DNA of 64,000 nucleotides from UBA11865 sp963749825 (GCA_963749825.1 CAVVOI010000009.1:496001-560000), one strand, 5' to 3'. Positions 1 to 8,982 are shown, counted from the stretch's first letter. The notes: generated from the sequence alone by a model not told the origin. Numbers and translations are program-made.

Positions 1-2
1 GC

Positions 3-2837
3 GGGGAGACAGGCGCGGCCGCGATTCTCCTAGATGGAGAATTAGTTTCAGCTGATATCATGCTTGCTGCCCAGGCAGATGGACATGTCATTGAAACGGT
101 GGAGGGACTGGCGAAGGGATTAGATCTTCATCCGCTGCAGAGAGCGTTTATCGAAAATGGCGCTATCCAATCAGGATACTCAACTCCGGCGATGATCCTG
201 GCAGCCAAGGGACTCCTGGGTAAGAATCCCGATCCCTCGGAAGAAGAGATTAGGGACGCGCTTTCGGGTATACTCGATCGAGAAACTGGTTATGTAAAAC
301 CGGTCCAAGCCATCCTCATAGCCGCAGCAATTATGCGAGGCGATGATCCCGAAATTTCGCCTCCTAACGTCTTGACTCCGATTGTATATACACCAGGCAT
401 TGAAGATGAATCGATGACCGATGACTTTGGCGGTAGGCCAACGGCTGAATTTGATATCAGCGGCATCGCTACAAAACCATTGCCCCAGACAAAATTGACT
501 TCCCGTATCCCTGAAACAAAGGTGGTGGGTAAGTCCGAGCCAAAAGTAGATGCAGTAAAGCTGGCCAAAGGAAATCCTGCATTTGTCGACGATGTCGAAT
601 TCCGGAGCATGCTATACGCGAAGTTGTTGACCAGCCCTCATGCACATGCGCGGATTCTTGATATAGACGATAGCGAAGCCATAGCTATGCCTGGCGTCCA
701 TGCTGTCATTCACTATAAAAATGTTGACCGCGTCCTCTATGCTTCTGGCGGACAATCGTACCCAAACCCACCACCGTTTGATCAGGTTTGTTTTGACAAC
801 AAAGTGCGGTTCGTCGGCGATCGAGTGGCGGCGGTAGCGGCCGAATCGTTGGAAATCGCCGTGGATGCGTTAAAACGGATCAAGGTCCAATACGAGGTGC
901 TGCCGGCCGTTTTTGATGAGCGAGAGGCGATCAAAACGGATGCGCCGGTCATTCATGATGAACCAGATGCCGTCGACATACATGATGCTCAACACAATAT
1001 TGTGCACCATATCGAAGCCCAAGTAGGAGACGTGGAAAAGGCTTTTCTAGAAGCGGACCGTGTCTTTGAACACACATACCGGGTTCACCAGGTTCAACAG
1101 TGCCCGATGGAACCGCACATCGCGATTAGTTATTGGGATGCTGACGAGCGGTTGGTCATCCGCACTTCTACCCAGGTGCCATTTCACGTGCGACGAATGG
1201 TAGCGCCTTTGCTTGGATTGCCAGTCAAGCGAATTCGGGTGATCAAACCTAGAATCGGAGGTGGATTTGGCGCTAAGCAAGAGATGTTGATTGAAGATAT
1301 TGTCGGCTTGCTCACGATCAGGACCGGCCGTCCGGTACGTCTAGAGTTGACCAGAGAAGAGGAGTTCGTATCAAGCCGGAGCCGTCACCCGCAAACGATT
1401 ACCTATAAGTCAGGTGTGAGCAAAGACGGAATCCTGATGGCCCAGAAGATGACGTTGCTTGGGAATACAGGCGCATATGGAACCCATGGTTTGACCGTTC
1501 AAACTGTTTCTGGCCTGCGTGGTCTCAGCACCTACAATTGCGAAAACAAACAATTCGATTGCAAAGTAGTCTACACAAACATCCCGGTTCCAGGCGCTTA
1601 TCGAGGTTATGGAGCGCCCCAGGCACTTCACGCGCTTGAATGCCACATGGACGAAATCGCTCAAGGACTTGGGATCGATGTCATCGAGTTTCGCCGGAAA
1701 AATTGGATCAAGGTGGGCGATGGAATCAATATTGCTCCGCATCTCGGAGAAGGGGATAAAGAAACGGTGACATCGGTGCCAATCGTATTGTCAAGCGCCC
1801 TGGCGGAGTGCGTTGAATTGGGCCAGCGAGCGATTCGATGGCATCGACGAACGGATCCGGAGTGGCGGGTTGTGGCCGATAAACCTCATCTTAGGCGAGG
1901 CTTGGGTATGGCCGTCTGTATGCATGGAACAGCTATACCAGGCCTGGATATGGGCGGCGCTAGCATCAAGATCAATGATGACGGCTCATTCAATGTGCTC
2001 GTCGGTGCCACCGACTTGGGAACAGGTTCTGACACCGTGTTGGCCCAAATTGCGGCCGAGGTTTTAGGCGTACCGCTTGAAGATATCATCATTTACTCCA
2101 GCGATACCGATATGACGCCCTTTGATACAGGCGCATATGCATCAAGCACAACGTACATTTCGGGTACGGCCGTTAAATTGGCCGCCGAGGGCGTTCGTGA
2201 GCAAATAAAAGAACGCGCTGCTTTAATGCTAGGATTATCCGACTGGAAAGATATTTCCTTAAGGGATAGGCGCGCAGTGTCGGCTGACGGCCGATATGTA
2301 ACTATTAAAGAAATCGCCTTACACTCTTTGCATCAGGACCAACAGCGGCAGATCATGCATACGGCTTCATTCGTATCCAATGACTCTCCACCGCCTTTTG
2401 CGGGTCAATTCGTCGAAGTAGAAGTTGATATCCAGACAGGCCAGGTTGAAGTCAAAAAAATGGTGATGGCTGTTGACGCAGGTGTGGTGATCAACCCGTT
2501 GACCGCCAGCGGACAAGTGGAAGGCGGCATGACCCAGGCTCTCGGATACGCGCACTGTGAAGAAATGGCCTATGACGAGCAAGGACAGATGGTTAATCCC
2601 CAATTTGGACCTTACAAGATCTACCGGGCCGATGAAATGCCGGATATGGATGTAATTTTGGTCCAAACCTTGGAACCAACCGGACCTTTTGGAGCGAAGG
2701 CCATTGCCGAGATACCGAAAGACGGTCTGGCGCCAGCAATGTCCAACGCGATTTATAATGCAACTGGCGTGCGCATTCGGGACATTCCATATACACCCGA
2801 ACGTGTTTACAAGGCGTTGAAGGCAGCTTCTCGTTGA
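3..2837 (+). CDS. Xanthine dehydrogenase/aldehyde oxidase-family molybdopterin oxidoreductase, 5'-truncated by window edge
   Basis: The reading frame is open from base 3, so the true start lies before the window. Residues encoded up to about base 330 align with the small [2Fe-2S] subunit of the XDH family (LLDGELVSADIMLAAQADG, then LHPLQRAFIENGAIQSGYST). The rest is the large molybdenum-cofactor subunit, with GGGFGAKQE near base 1260, a GATDLGTGSDT segment and a C-terminal AIAEIP that keeps the family's catalytic Glu. In the ferredoxin part the cluster ligands are replaced: GECGAC reads GETGAA, CGFC reads SGYS, and the LCRC-type motif reads LDRE. Mo-hydroxylases of this family normally pass electrons from the Mo centre through two 2Fe-2S clusters, so this fusion cannot do so by that route. 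The substrate is unknown. The LLM oxidoreductase downstream is a possible partner, by position only. Confidence 0.85.
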   Translation, partial: GETGAAAILLDGELVSADIMLAAQADGHVIETVEGLAKGLDLHPLQRAFIENGAIQSGYSTPAMILAAKGLLGKNPDPSEEEIRDALSGILDRETGYVKPVQAILIAAAIMRGDDPEISPPNVLTPIVYTPGIEDESMTDDFGGRPTAEFDISGIATKPLPQTKLTSRIPETKVVGKSEPKVDAVKLAKGNPAFVDDVEFRSMLYAKLLTSPHAHARILDIDDSEAIAMPGVHAVIHYKNVDRVLYASGGQSYPNPPPFDQVCFDNKVRFVGDRVAAVAAESLEIAVDALKRIKVQYEVLPAVFDEREAIKTDAPVIHDEPDAVDIHDAQHNIVHHIEAQVGDVEKAFLEADRVFEHTYRVHQVQQCPMEPHIAISYWDADERLVIRTSTQVPFHVRRMVAPLLGLPVKRIRVIKPRIGGGFGAKQEMLIEDIVGLLTIRTGRPVRLELTREEEFVSSRSRHPQTITYKSGVSKDGILMAQKMTLLGNTGAYGTHGLTVQTVSGLRGLSTYNCENKQFDCKVVYTNIPVPGAYRGYGAPQALHALECHMDEIAQGLGIDVIEFRRKNWIKVGDGINIAPHLGEGDKETVTSVPIVLSSALAECVELGQRAIRWHRRTDPEWRVVADKPHLRRGLGMAVCMHGTAIPGLDMGGASIKINDDGSFNVLVGATDLGTGSDTVLAQIAAEVLGVPLEDIIIYSSDTDMTPFDTGAYASSTTYISGTAVKLAAEGVREQIKERAALMLGLSDWKDISLRDRRAVSADGRYVTIKEIALHSLHQDQQRQIMHTASFVSNDSPPPFAGQFVEVEVDIQTGQVEVKKMVMAVDAGVVINPLTASGQVEGGMTQALGYAHCEEMAYDEQGQMVNPQFGPYKIYRADEMPDMDVILVQTLEPTGPFGAKAIAEIPKDGLAPAMSNAIYNATGVRIRDIPYTPERVYKALKAASR

Positions 2838-2856
2838 GTTCTTAGTGTAGATGAGG

Positions 2857-2884
2857 AAGCCTGAATCGCTTCGGGTTTCTTTAT
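2857..2884 (+). terminator. Intrinsic terminator after the molybdopterin oxidoreductase
   Basis: A 9-bp stem (AAGCCTGAA pairing with TTCGGGTTT, two G-U pairs) closes a TCGC loop and runs into TTTCTTTATT. It starts 20 bases after the stop codon and separates this gene from the next, which has its own strong ribosome site. Confidence 0.7.
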
Positions 2885-2944
2885 TAACAATAGTTAGGAT
2901 GTGTATGTGATTAGTGGTTAGGTGTTTGTAATCAGGAGGAGGCT

Positions 2945-3949
2945 ATGTCAAGAGATCGATTAGCGCTTTATCTACAAGATGCCCATGAAATATCTGAGGG
3001 GATTGAATTAGTAAAATATGCTGAGTCAAAAGGTTTTGAAGCCGTTTGGCAAGCGGAGAGCCGGCTGGTTCGAGATGCCATTGTACCTATGGCGGCTTTC
3101 GCCTCGCACACCACAAAGCTCAAAGTTGCCAGTGGGGTTACCAATAACTGGACTCGTAATATCGGACTGTTGGCAGCAACCTTTCTGACACTGGATGACC
3201 TTGCGCCAGACCGGATAATCTGTGGCATAGGCGCTTGGTGGGATCCATTGGCCAGCAAGGTTGGTATCCAACGGAGAAAGCCCTTATCGGCCATGCGAGA
3301 GACTGTTGAAGTCCTGCGCCGATTGCTGAATATGGAGACTGTCACCTTTCATGGTGAATTCCATTACGTTGATGGTATTAAGCTAGATGTTGTTCACGGC
3401 CGAACAGAAGCACGAAATGTACCGATCTACATTGGCGCCACGGGCATGAAGATGATGGAATTGGCAGGTGAAGTCGCAGACGGTGTTTGCCTGAATTACC
3501 TAGTAAATCCTACATACAACTTGCGGGCATTGGAAGCCTTGGAGATCGGAGCGATGAGGGCCGGCAAATCGATCGATGATATCGACCGGCCGCAGCTCAT
3601 GATTTGTTCCGTCGATAACGATCGCAAGAAAGCATTAGATGGGGCGCGCAAGATGATTACCCAGTACTTGGGCCAACAGCCTCATTTGATGAAAGCCAGC
3701 GGTGTAAGTCAAGAGTTGCTCGATGATATACATCAGGTCTTGACCTGGCCGGCAACTGATGAGGAGATTGAATCGGCCATGCATCTGGTACCGGATGATG
3801 TGGTCCAGATGTGTACCGCCAGCGGTTCACCGGAAGAAGTCAAGGCCAAGGTACGCGAATACATCGACAATGGCTGCACATGCCCAATCCTGTATCCATT
3901 AGGGGATCCCTGGCTTATGATTGACATATTCGCTGACGGCTACAGTTAG
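2945..3949 (+). CDS. LLM-class (luciferase-like) flavin- or F420-dependent oxidoreductase
   Basis: This 334-residue protein has the TIM-barrel pattern of the luciferase-like/methylene-tetrahydromethanopterin reductase family: an early EGIELVKYAESKGFEAVW segment, a central ICGIGAWWDP, and VPIYIGATGMKMMELAGEVA near residue 160, which lines the cofactor pocket. Members oxidise or reduce diverse substrates with FMN or coenzyme F420, and sequence reading alone does not settle which. The ATG at 2945 follows a near-consensus AGGAGGAGG site. It stands between a terminator and a strong hairpin, so it is probably a single-gene transcript. The substrate is unknown. Confidence 0.85.
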   Translation: MSRDRLALYLQDAHEISEGIELVKYAESKGFEAVWQAESRLVRDAIVPMAAFASHTTKLKVASGVTNNWTRNIGLLAATFLTLDDLAPDRIICGIGAWWDPLASKVGIQRRKPLSAMRETVEVLRRLLNMETVTFHGEFHYVDGIKLDVVHGRTEARNVPIYIGATGMKMMELAGEVADGVCLNYLVNPTYNLRALEALEIGAMRAGKSIDDIDRPQLMICSVDNDRKKALDGARKMITQYLGQQPHLMKASGVSQELLDDIHQVLTWPATDEEIESAMHLVPDDVVQMCTASGSPEEVKAKVREYIDNGCTCPILYPLGDPWLMIDIFADGYS

Positions 3950-3966
3950 AAACGCGATCGCTACTC

Positions 3967-3999
3967 GGGCTCAAGATAGTTGAACACTATCTTGAGCCC
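3967..3999. repeat. Perfect 14-bp inverted repeat downstream of the LLM gene
   Basis: GGGCTCAAGATAGT and its exact complement flank a 5-base TGAAC loop, 18 bases after the stop codon. The position suggests a transcript end or RNA-stability hairpin, but no run of T follows on either strand, so it is not a textbook intrinsic terminator. Similar T-less hairpins follow ileS and ftsZ. Confidence 0.8.
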
Positions 4000-4189
4000 A
4001 TTCCCCATCGAATTTTCATCCCACCAATACACCAAAAACATTTCTTTACCGAGCACGCCAAGGTGTGTGAATTCTCATGGTCTCCAGAAAACACGCCGGC
4101 CTATGATCTGTAAACCCTCCGGACTTACATATAAGTGAAGGCCAACGGCTGTCCAGTATCAGTCAACAAAGGATGGGAGAGAACCTTAG

Positions 4190-4653
4190 ATGGATGAACA
4201 AGATTACGAATATCGCGGCTTATTGGCGGTGACTTGGGATTTCTTTCAAGGCGATACTGAGCGGGAAGATAAATTTCTTTACTAAGAAATGATTGACCAA
4301 TATGCACAGCCTGTATTAGATGTGGGCTGCGGAACCGGTCGGTTATTATTGGATTATTTGGCAGAAGGCATCGATCTCGACGGTCAGGATGTATCGTCTC
4401 AAATATTGGCCATTTGCCGCCAAAAAGCGGCAGAGCTCAGGCTCTAAAGCTTTATGAGGGAGCGGGCTTCACGAATACCCAGATGTTTAAGGGAGTGACT
4501 ATCGAGCCACTGTCGGTTGAAGACACAATCCTTTCTGTATTGGGAGTCAAGCCACAGGCTGATTTGGGTTTGAGCCAAAATCCCTATCAATTAAGATCGA
4601 GTTCACAACTGAATACTACCGGAATGGTTGGTAGTAACTTACAAGTAGTCTAA
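4190..4653 (+). pseudogene. Decayed class I SAM-dependent methyltransferase
   Basis: From the ATG at 4190 the frame reads MDEQDYEYRGLLAVTWDFF and meets an in-frame TAA at 4283-4285. It then continues with the SAM-binding motif LDVGCGTGRLLLDY and stops again at 4445. In another frame from about 4440 the sequence resumes as AGFTNTQMFKGVTIEPLS, typical of the last strand of such methyltransferases. So there is one nonsense codon, a probable internal deletion of the middle of the catalytic domain, and a frame change. The 79-residue open frame at 4414-4653 is the tail of this remnant and not an independent gene. The original substrate cannot be told. Confidence 0.75.
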
Positions 4654-4665
4654 TTTTCGGGTTGG

Positions 4666-4732
4666 GTAGTGACATTTGTCACAAAAGTAGTGATATTTGC
4701 AACTACCAAGCGAAAGATCGCTTGTCTATACT
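4666..4732 (+). promoter_or_regulatory. sdh promoter with two CRP/FNR-like operator sites
   Basis: A TATACT -10 box (4727-4732) lies 55 bases before the sdhA start, with no good -35 hexamer at the proper distance. Upstream are two copies of a 17-bp element, GTAGTGACATTTGTCAC (4666-4682) and GTAGTGATATTTGCAAC (4687-4703), 14/17 identical and 21 bp apart. The first contains the perfect palindrome GTGACA-TT-TGTCAC. Their centres fall near -42 and -63 of the start predicted from the -10 box, where CRP/FNR-family activators usually bind. The identity of the regulator is inference. Confidence 0.55.
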
Positions 4733-4786
4733 ATGCCTTGTAACGTTTGAAATGCCTATCATTTGGTTTTAAAGGTTAAAGTGATC

Positions 4787-6583
4787 ATGAGCAATTCAGA
4801 GATAATCACGCACGATGTAATTATTGTCGGCGCGGGTCTGGCAGGATCTTGGGCGGCGATGGTGGCAGCACAGCAAGGGGTGAAAGATATTGGTGTACTT
4901 TCCAAGATCCACCCGTTGCGGTCCCATAGCGGCGCGGCGCAAGGTGGCATTGCGGCCGCATTAAATAATGTTCGCCCTGTGCCCGATACGGGACCTAGGG
5001 GGCCGCTAGAGCCAATTCCCCCCGGTGATGAACCTGTGGATAGCTGGGAGCTCCATATGTTCGATACGATCAAGGGCTCTGACTGGCTGGGGGATCAGGA
5101 TGCCATCGAGATAATGGTCAAGGACGCTCCCGATATCATTCTTGAATACGAACACTTGGGCTGCGTATTCAGTCGCCTGCCCGACGGTCGTATCGCTCAA
5201 AGGCGATTCGGTGGGCACAGTGCCCCGAGGGCCAATTATTCCAAAGATTATACTGGACATGTCCTACTGCACACGATCCACGAACAAGCGTTGCGTCATG
5301 GGGTTAAATTCTATAGCGAATGGTACTGCTTGGACCTAATAGTTGAAGATAACGTCTGTCACGGCATCGTCGCCATGGAGATATTAACCGGCAAACTGGT
5401 TACGATGCGGGCCAAAGCAGTTATGTTCGGCACAGGTGGGTATGGTCGAGCCTTTAAGATAACTTCCAACGCATATGCGAATACGGGTGATGGTGTTGCT
5501 ATTGCCTACAATGCAGGCATTCCGCTAATGGACATGGAGTTCGTGCAATTTCATCCTACTGGTTTATACCGGCATGGGATTCTCATGAGCGAAGCTTGCC
5601 GGGGTGAGGGCGGCTATCTGACGAATAAGGCTGGCGATCGTTTTATGGAGAATTATGCTCCGGACAAGATGGAACTCGCACCTCGCGATTTAGTCAGCCG
5701 TTCGGAACAAACCGAGATCGACGAGGGTAGGGGGATTGGAACAGATGGTCAAGGTATTTACCTTGATTTGCGTCATCTCGGGCGAGATAAGATCCTGAAT
5801 AGGCTGCCACAAGTACGAGAGCTGGCTATCGATTTTGTGGGAGTCGATCCGATTGAGGCTCCCATCCCAATCCAGCCTACCGCCCACTACAGCATGGGTG
5901 GAATTCCCACCGATGTTAACGGTCACGTATTGGCCGACGATCAGGGCACCCTGGTCACGGGATTTTATGCGGCCGGAGAGTGCGCCTGTGTGAGCGTCCA
6001 TGGAGCAAATCGATTGGGTACTAATAGCTTGCTGGAAGCATCCTTGTTCGGAAAGCGTGCTGGTCGAGCAATAGCAGAATTCGTGCTGGATGGCGCGGAA
6101 CTTTTACCAATCTCCGGGGATCCCATCACCAAAAACCAACAAAGAATTCAACGATTTTGGGACAATCCAGGCACTGAGTCGATTGAAGTGATCTCGCAAG
6201 AGTTGAAATCGAACATGACTGACAATTGCGGCATTTTCCGTGATGAGGAGAGGTTATTGGTCGCACGAGATAAGATCGCCGAATTGAACCAACGCTTCGC
6301 CAACGGGCAGGTAAGTGACAGGAGCCATCGCTTCAATACTGATTTATTGATGGCGATTGAAACAGAAAACCTCTTGTGTTTCAGCGGAGTGATCGTTGAT
6401 GGGGCGTTGGAACGTACGGAAAGTCGAGGCGCTCATTCTAGGACTGATTATCCAAAAAGAGATGATGAGGACTGGCTAAAACACACGCTGGCTCGCAGAC
6501 TCGAAGATGGCAGTCCTGAACTGAGTTACAAGCCAGTTGACATTAACTGGGAACGATATCCGCCTCAAGAGCGAAAATATTAG
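4787..6583 (+). CDS. sdhA: Succinate dehydrogenase flavoprotein subunit
   Basis: SdhA oxidises succinate to fumarate with covalent FAD, linking the TCA cycle to the quinone pool on the cytoplasmic face of the membrane. The 598-residue protein starts with the dinucleotide fold VIIVGAGLAG (11-20). RSHSGAAQGGI contains the His (about residue 47) that bonds FAD covalently in the family. HPTGLY, RDLVSR and SVHGANRLGTNSLLE are also present. An upstream TTG would add eight residues, but the ATG at 4787 fits the family N-terminus better. It is the first gene of sdhABCD. A loop after residue 60 rich in Pro and Gly is longer than in enterobacterial SdhA. Fumarate reductase function is the alternative. 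Confidence 0.95.
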   Translation: MSNSEIITHDVIIVGAGLAGSWAAMVAAQQGVKDIGVLSKIHPLRSHSGAAQGGIAAALNNVRPVPDTGPRGPLEPIPPGDEPVDSWELHMFDTIKGSDWLGDQDAIEIMVKDAPDIILEYEHLGCVFSRLPDGRIAQRRFGGHSAPRANYSKDYTGHVLLHTIHEQALRHGVKFYSEWYCLDLIVEDNVCHGIVAMEILTGKLVTMRAKAVMFGTGGYGRAFKITSNAYANTGDGVAIAYNAGIPLMDMEFVQFHPTGLYRHGILMSEACRGEGGYLTNKAGDRFMENYAPDKMELAPRDLVSRSEQTEIDEGRGIGTDGQGIYLDLRHLGRDKILNRLPQVRELAIDFVGVDPIEAPIPIQPTAHYSMGGIPTDVNGHVLADDQGTLVTGFYAAGECACVSVHGANRLGTNSLLEASLFGKRAGRAIAEFVLDGAELLPISGDPITKNQQRIQRFWDNPGTESIEVISQELKSNMTDNCGIFRDEERLLVARDKIAELNQRFANGQVSDRSHRFNTDLLMAIETENLLCFSGVIVDGALERTESRGAHSRTDYPKRDDEDWLKHTLARRLEDGSPELSYKPVDINWERYPPQERKY

Positions 6584-6629
6584 CAAACAGATGAGTGCTT
6601 TCCTGGCTTAATCATAAGGAGACAGGTTT

Positions 6630-7406
6630 ATGGCTAATGAAGCAGCAACTATCCGTATCCAAAGATTTAATCCGGATAAGGACAAAAAGCCGTATATTGA
6701 GACGTTCGAGCTGGTACCCGAGCGAGATACAACTGTGCTCGACGCATTGCATACAATCAAGGCAGAACGAGATGGCAGCTTGACGTTCCGCCGCTCTTGC
6801 CGCCATGCGATCTGTGGCAGTTGTGCGATGAATGTAAATGGAAAAAACATCCTGGTCTGTAAAACGCCCTTGCAGGATGTGCTTGATAAAAAGCGGCGGG
6901 CCACCATCCGGCCGCTGCCGTATTTGCCGATTATCAAGGACCTTGTTGTAGACCGCAGCAGTTTTTGGGAGCAGTACTTGCGCGTTAAACCCTGGCTGTT
7001 GCCGCCGGCTGACGTTCCTGAAAAGGAGTTCCGGGTTAGCCCAGAAGAGGTGGCCGCCCTCGACAATGCCGAGACTTGTATCATGTGTGGCGCCTGTTAT
7101 TCGGCCTGTCAGGTTATTGGTTTGAACAAAGAATATATTGGCCCACATGCCTTATTGAAGGCTTTTTTGCGAGTTTTGGATCCGAGAGATACAGCTCCCA
7201 ACGAACGTCTACAGGATTTGGCCGGTGGAGATGGTGTTTATCGCTGCCATACCATCTTTAATTGCATAGATGCCTGTCCGAAAGACCTCAACCCAACCCA
7301 AGCCATTGAAACGTTGCGAAAACTAGCCCAGAAACGGGAAGCATTCGAGCGTTCTCGCCAGGATCGCCAATTAACTATTCAAGATCCAATCGCTTTCGAT
7401 GGATGA
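6630..7406 (+). CDS. sdhB: Succinate dehydrogenase iron-sulfur subunit
   Basis: SdhB carries electrons from the FAD of SdhA to quinone through three clusters. The 258-residue protein shows the 2Fe-2S ligands C57, C62, C65 and C77 (SCRHAICGSCAMNVN...LVC). The 4Fe-4S/3Fe-4S block is CIMCGACYSAC (C150, C153, C156, C160), with C206, C212 and C216 in CHTIFNCIDACPKDLNP. A GGAGA ribosome site precedes the ATG at 6630. It lies 46 bases after sdhA and 77 before sdhC, so it is almost certainly cotranscribed with both. Confidence 0.95.
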   Translation: MANEAATIRIQRFNPDKDKKPYIETFELVPERDTTVLDALHTIKAERDGSLTFRRSCRHAICGSCAMNVNGKNILVCKTPLQDVLDKKRRATIRPLPYLPIIKDLVVDRSSFWEQYLRVKPWLLPPADVPEKEFRVSPEEVAALDNAETCIMCGACYSACQVIGLNKEYIGPHALLKAFLRVLDPRDTAPNERLQDLAGGDGVYRCHTIFNCIDACPKDLNPTQAIETLRKLAQKREAFERSRQDRQLTIQDPIAFDG

Positions 7407-7483
7407 TATCGGCCGGCGAGTAAAATGTTTAAACAAAACGAGTGAAGATTGATGAAAAGTAGCTATTCTGTCAGGAGATAAGG

Positions 7484-7831
7484 ATGTACAAAAGCACAGG
7501 CTTTGTCAGTTTTGTCTTGCGTCGATTTACCGGCGTTGCCCTGGTCCTTTATTTGTTTACACACATGTGGGTCATTGGTTCTGTAAACGCCGGGCCGGAT
7601 GCGTTCAACGCCAGATTAAACCTCGTCCAATCCCCTTTTTTTAAAGTATTAGAGGTGGCGTTGCTGGCGGCCGTCGTCTACCATGCTTTTGATGGCATCC
7701 GGTTGATTATCGTGCATTATTTTAATGTCACCGAATACCGTAAGAGTCTTTTTTATGCGATTTTTGCCATCTCTGTAATCTTAGTCATCGCCGGTGGCTT
7801 ACCCATATTGTTATTTGCCCTCGAAGGTTAA
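7484..7831 (+). CDS. sdhC: Succinate dehydrogenase cytochrome b subunit
   Basis: This 115-residue integral membrane protein has three hydrophobic segments (about 13-33, 55-80 and 87-112). It begins with the family pattern STGFVSFVLRRFTGVAL. H27 (LFTHMW) and H67 (YHAFDGIR) are the candidate heme b ligands, the second matching the HxxxGxR signature of SdhC. It anchors SdhAB and helps form the quinone site. A strong AGGAGATAAGG site precedes the ATG. Confidence 0.9.
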   Translation: MYKSTGFVSFVLRRFTGVALVLYLFTHMWVIGSVNAGPDAFNARLNLVQSPFFKVLEVALLAAVVYHAFDGIRLIIVHYFNVTEYRKSLFYAIFAISVILVIAGGLPILLFALEG

Positions 7832-7848
7832 GGATAGGAGGTAATTTC

Positions 7849-8196
7849 ATGCGCGTTTTTCAAATGCAGCGTTATAGCGCCATCGGATTGTTGATTTTCC
7901 TGACCATCCATATGATCGTGGTACATTATCCCCCATTTCATATAGACTTTAGCCGTATAATCGTCCGGATGAACCAGCCTCTATGGAAAGCGATCGATAT
8001 TCTATTCTTGGTGTTCGTCTTGATCCACGCCCTGGCCGGCGCTTACGTTGTGCTGACAGATGTCCAGCGGTTTAATAAATACCAGCGAGTTCTGGCAGGA
8101 TTGGCAATCGTGATAGGTATTGGTGCCTTCATTTATGGTACTATGACCATATTAGCCTTTCAAGCGCCAGAAGCAATTACCGCGCTAAGGCCTTAA
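7849..8196 (+). CDS. sdhD: Succinate dehydrogenase membrane anchor subunit
   Basis: A second 115-residue, three-helix membrane protein follows sdhC by 17 bases behind an AGGAGG site. H21 (LTIHMI) and H60 (VLIHALAGAY) sit in helices 1 and 2 and could bind heme or shape the quinone pocket. The sequence is weakly conserved, as usual for SdhD, so the call rests on topology, histidine placement and being the fourth gene of the operon. Confidence 0.85.
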   Translation: MRVFQMQRYSAIGLLIFLTIHMIVVHYPPFHIDFSRIIVRMNQPLWKAIDILFLVFVLIHALAGAYVVLTDVQRFNKYQRVLAGLAIVIGIGAFIYGTMTILAFQAPEAITALRP

Positions 8197-8229
8197 TGGA
8201 TCTAGTACGCTGACAAACAACTTTACATA

Positions 8230-8982
8230 ATGAAAAGGTCCGATCTTTGGCACGACGACGACAAGTTCTGGTTGACCTTCGCGCCATTTATGTTTGATGA
8301 AGACCGTCTTGCCGGCACACTTGAGGAAGTAGATAAAATCCTTGCGCTCTTGAATGTTGAAGAAGGGGCAAAAATTTTAGATATGGGTTGTGGGCCGGGG
8401 AGGCATTCACTTGAGTTGGCTCGTCGTGGCTACAGGGTTACTGGCATTGATAGGACTTTGCCTTATCTGGAACTTGCCCGGCAAAAAGCAGCTGAAGCCG
8501 GCCTTAATATCGATTTCCATCACGCCGATATGAGGAACTATGAACGGGCAAATCATTTCGATGCGGCCCTATCTCTGTTTACATCATTCGGTTATTTTGA
8601 AGCAGCGGAAGAGAACCACCAGGCTCTATCGAATATCTTCCATTCTCTAAAGTCAGGGGGACAGCTAATTCTGCAGTTTATGGGAAAAGAAGTCTTGGCC
8701 CGCATCTTTGTGGAGCGAGATTGGGTTGAAAAGAATGGCGCGTTCCATCTACAGGAGCGAAGTATAAGTAAAGATTGGTCCTGGATTCAAAATCGTTGGA
8801 TTCTTCTGAAGGATGGTGAAACCTTAGAATACGAGTCTGGTCACTGGCTTTATTCGGCTTTCGAGATCACCGTGTTGCTTCAAGATGTTGGCTTTTCGAC
8901 GGTCAATATCTATGGCAACTTTGACGGGGACGACTATGGTATCCAAGCTAGTCAGCTGGTTGCCCTCGCTCTAAAAGATTGA
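8230..8982 (+). CDS. Class I SAM-dependent methyltransferase
   Basis: The 250-residue protein carries SAM motif I, LDMGCGPGRHSLELARRGY (from about residue 49), an acidic motif II (VTGIDRT), and HHADMR before the central strand FDAALSLFTSFGYF. This is the Methyltransf_25-like family, and the acceptor molecule cannot be read from the sequence. It follows sdhD by 33 bases and precedes hpt by 31, so it may share the sdh transcript. Its N-terminus (DDDKFWLTFAPFMFDEDR) is common in small-molecule methyltransferases of unknown substrate. Confidence 0.85.
   Translation: MKRSDLWHDDDKFWLTFAPFMFDEDRLAGTLEEVDKILALLNVEEGAKILDMGCGPGRHSLELARRGYRVTGIDRTLPYLELARQKAAEAGLNIDFHHADMRNYERANHFDAALSLFTSFGYFEAAEENHQALSNIFHSLKSGGQLILQFMGKEVLARIFVERDWVEKNGAFHLQERSISKDWSWIQNRWILLKDGETLEYESGHWLYSAFEITVLLQDVGFSTVNIYGNFDGDDYGIQASQLVALALKD

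Noticed and set aside
4631..4648. A third copy of the sdh operator repeat
   Set aside because: GTAGTAACTTACAAG matches weakly and is 35 bases away, out of phase with the 21-base spacing.
6612..7148. 178- and 158-codon open frames antisense to sdhB
   Set aside because: They are mirror frames of the conserved iron-sulfur protein.
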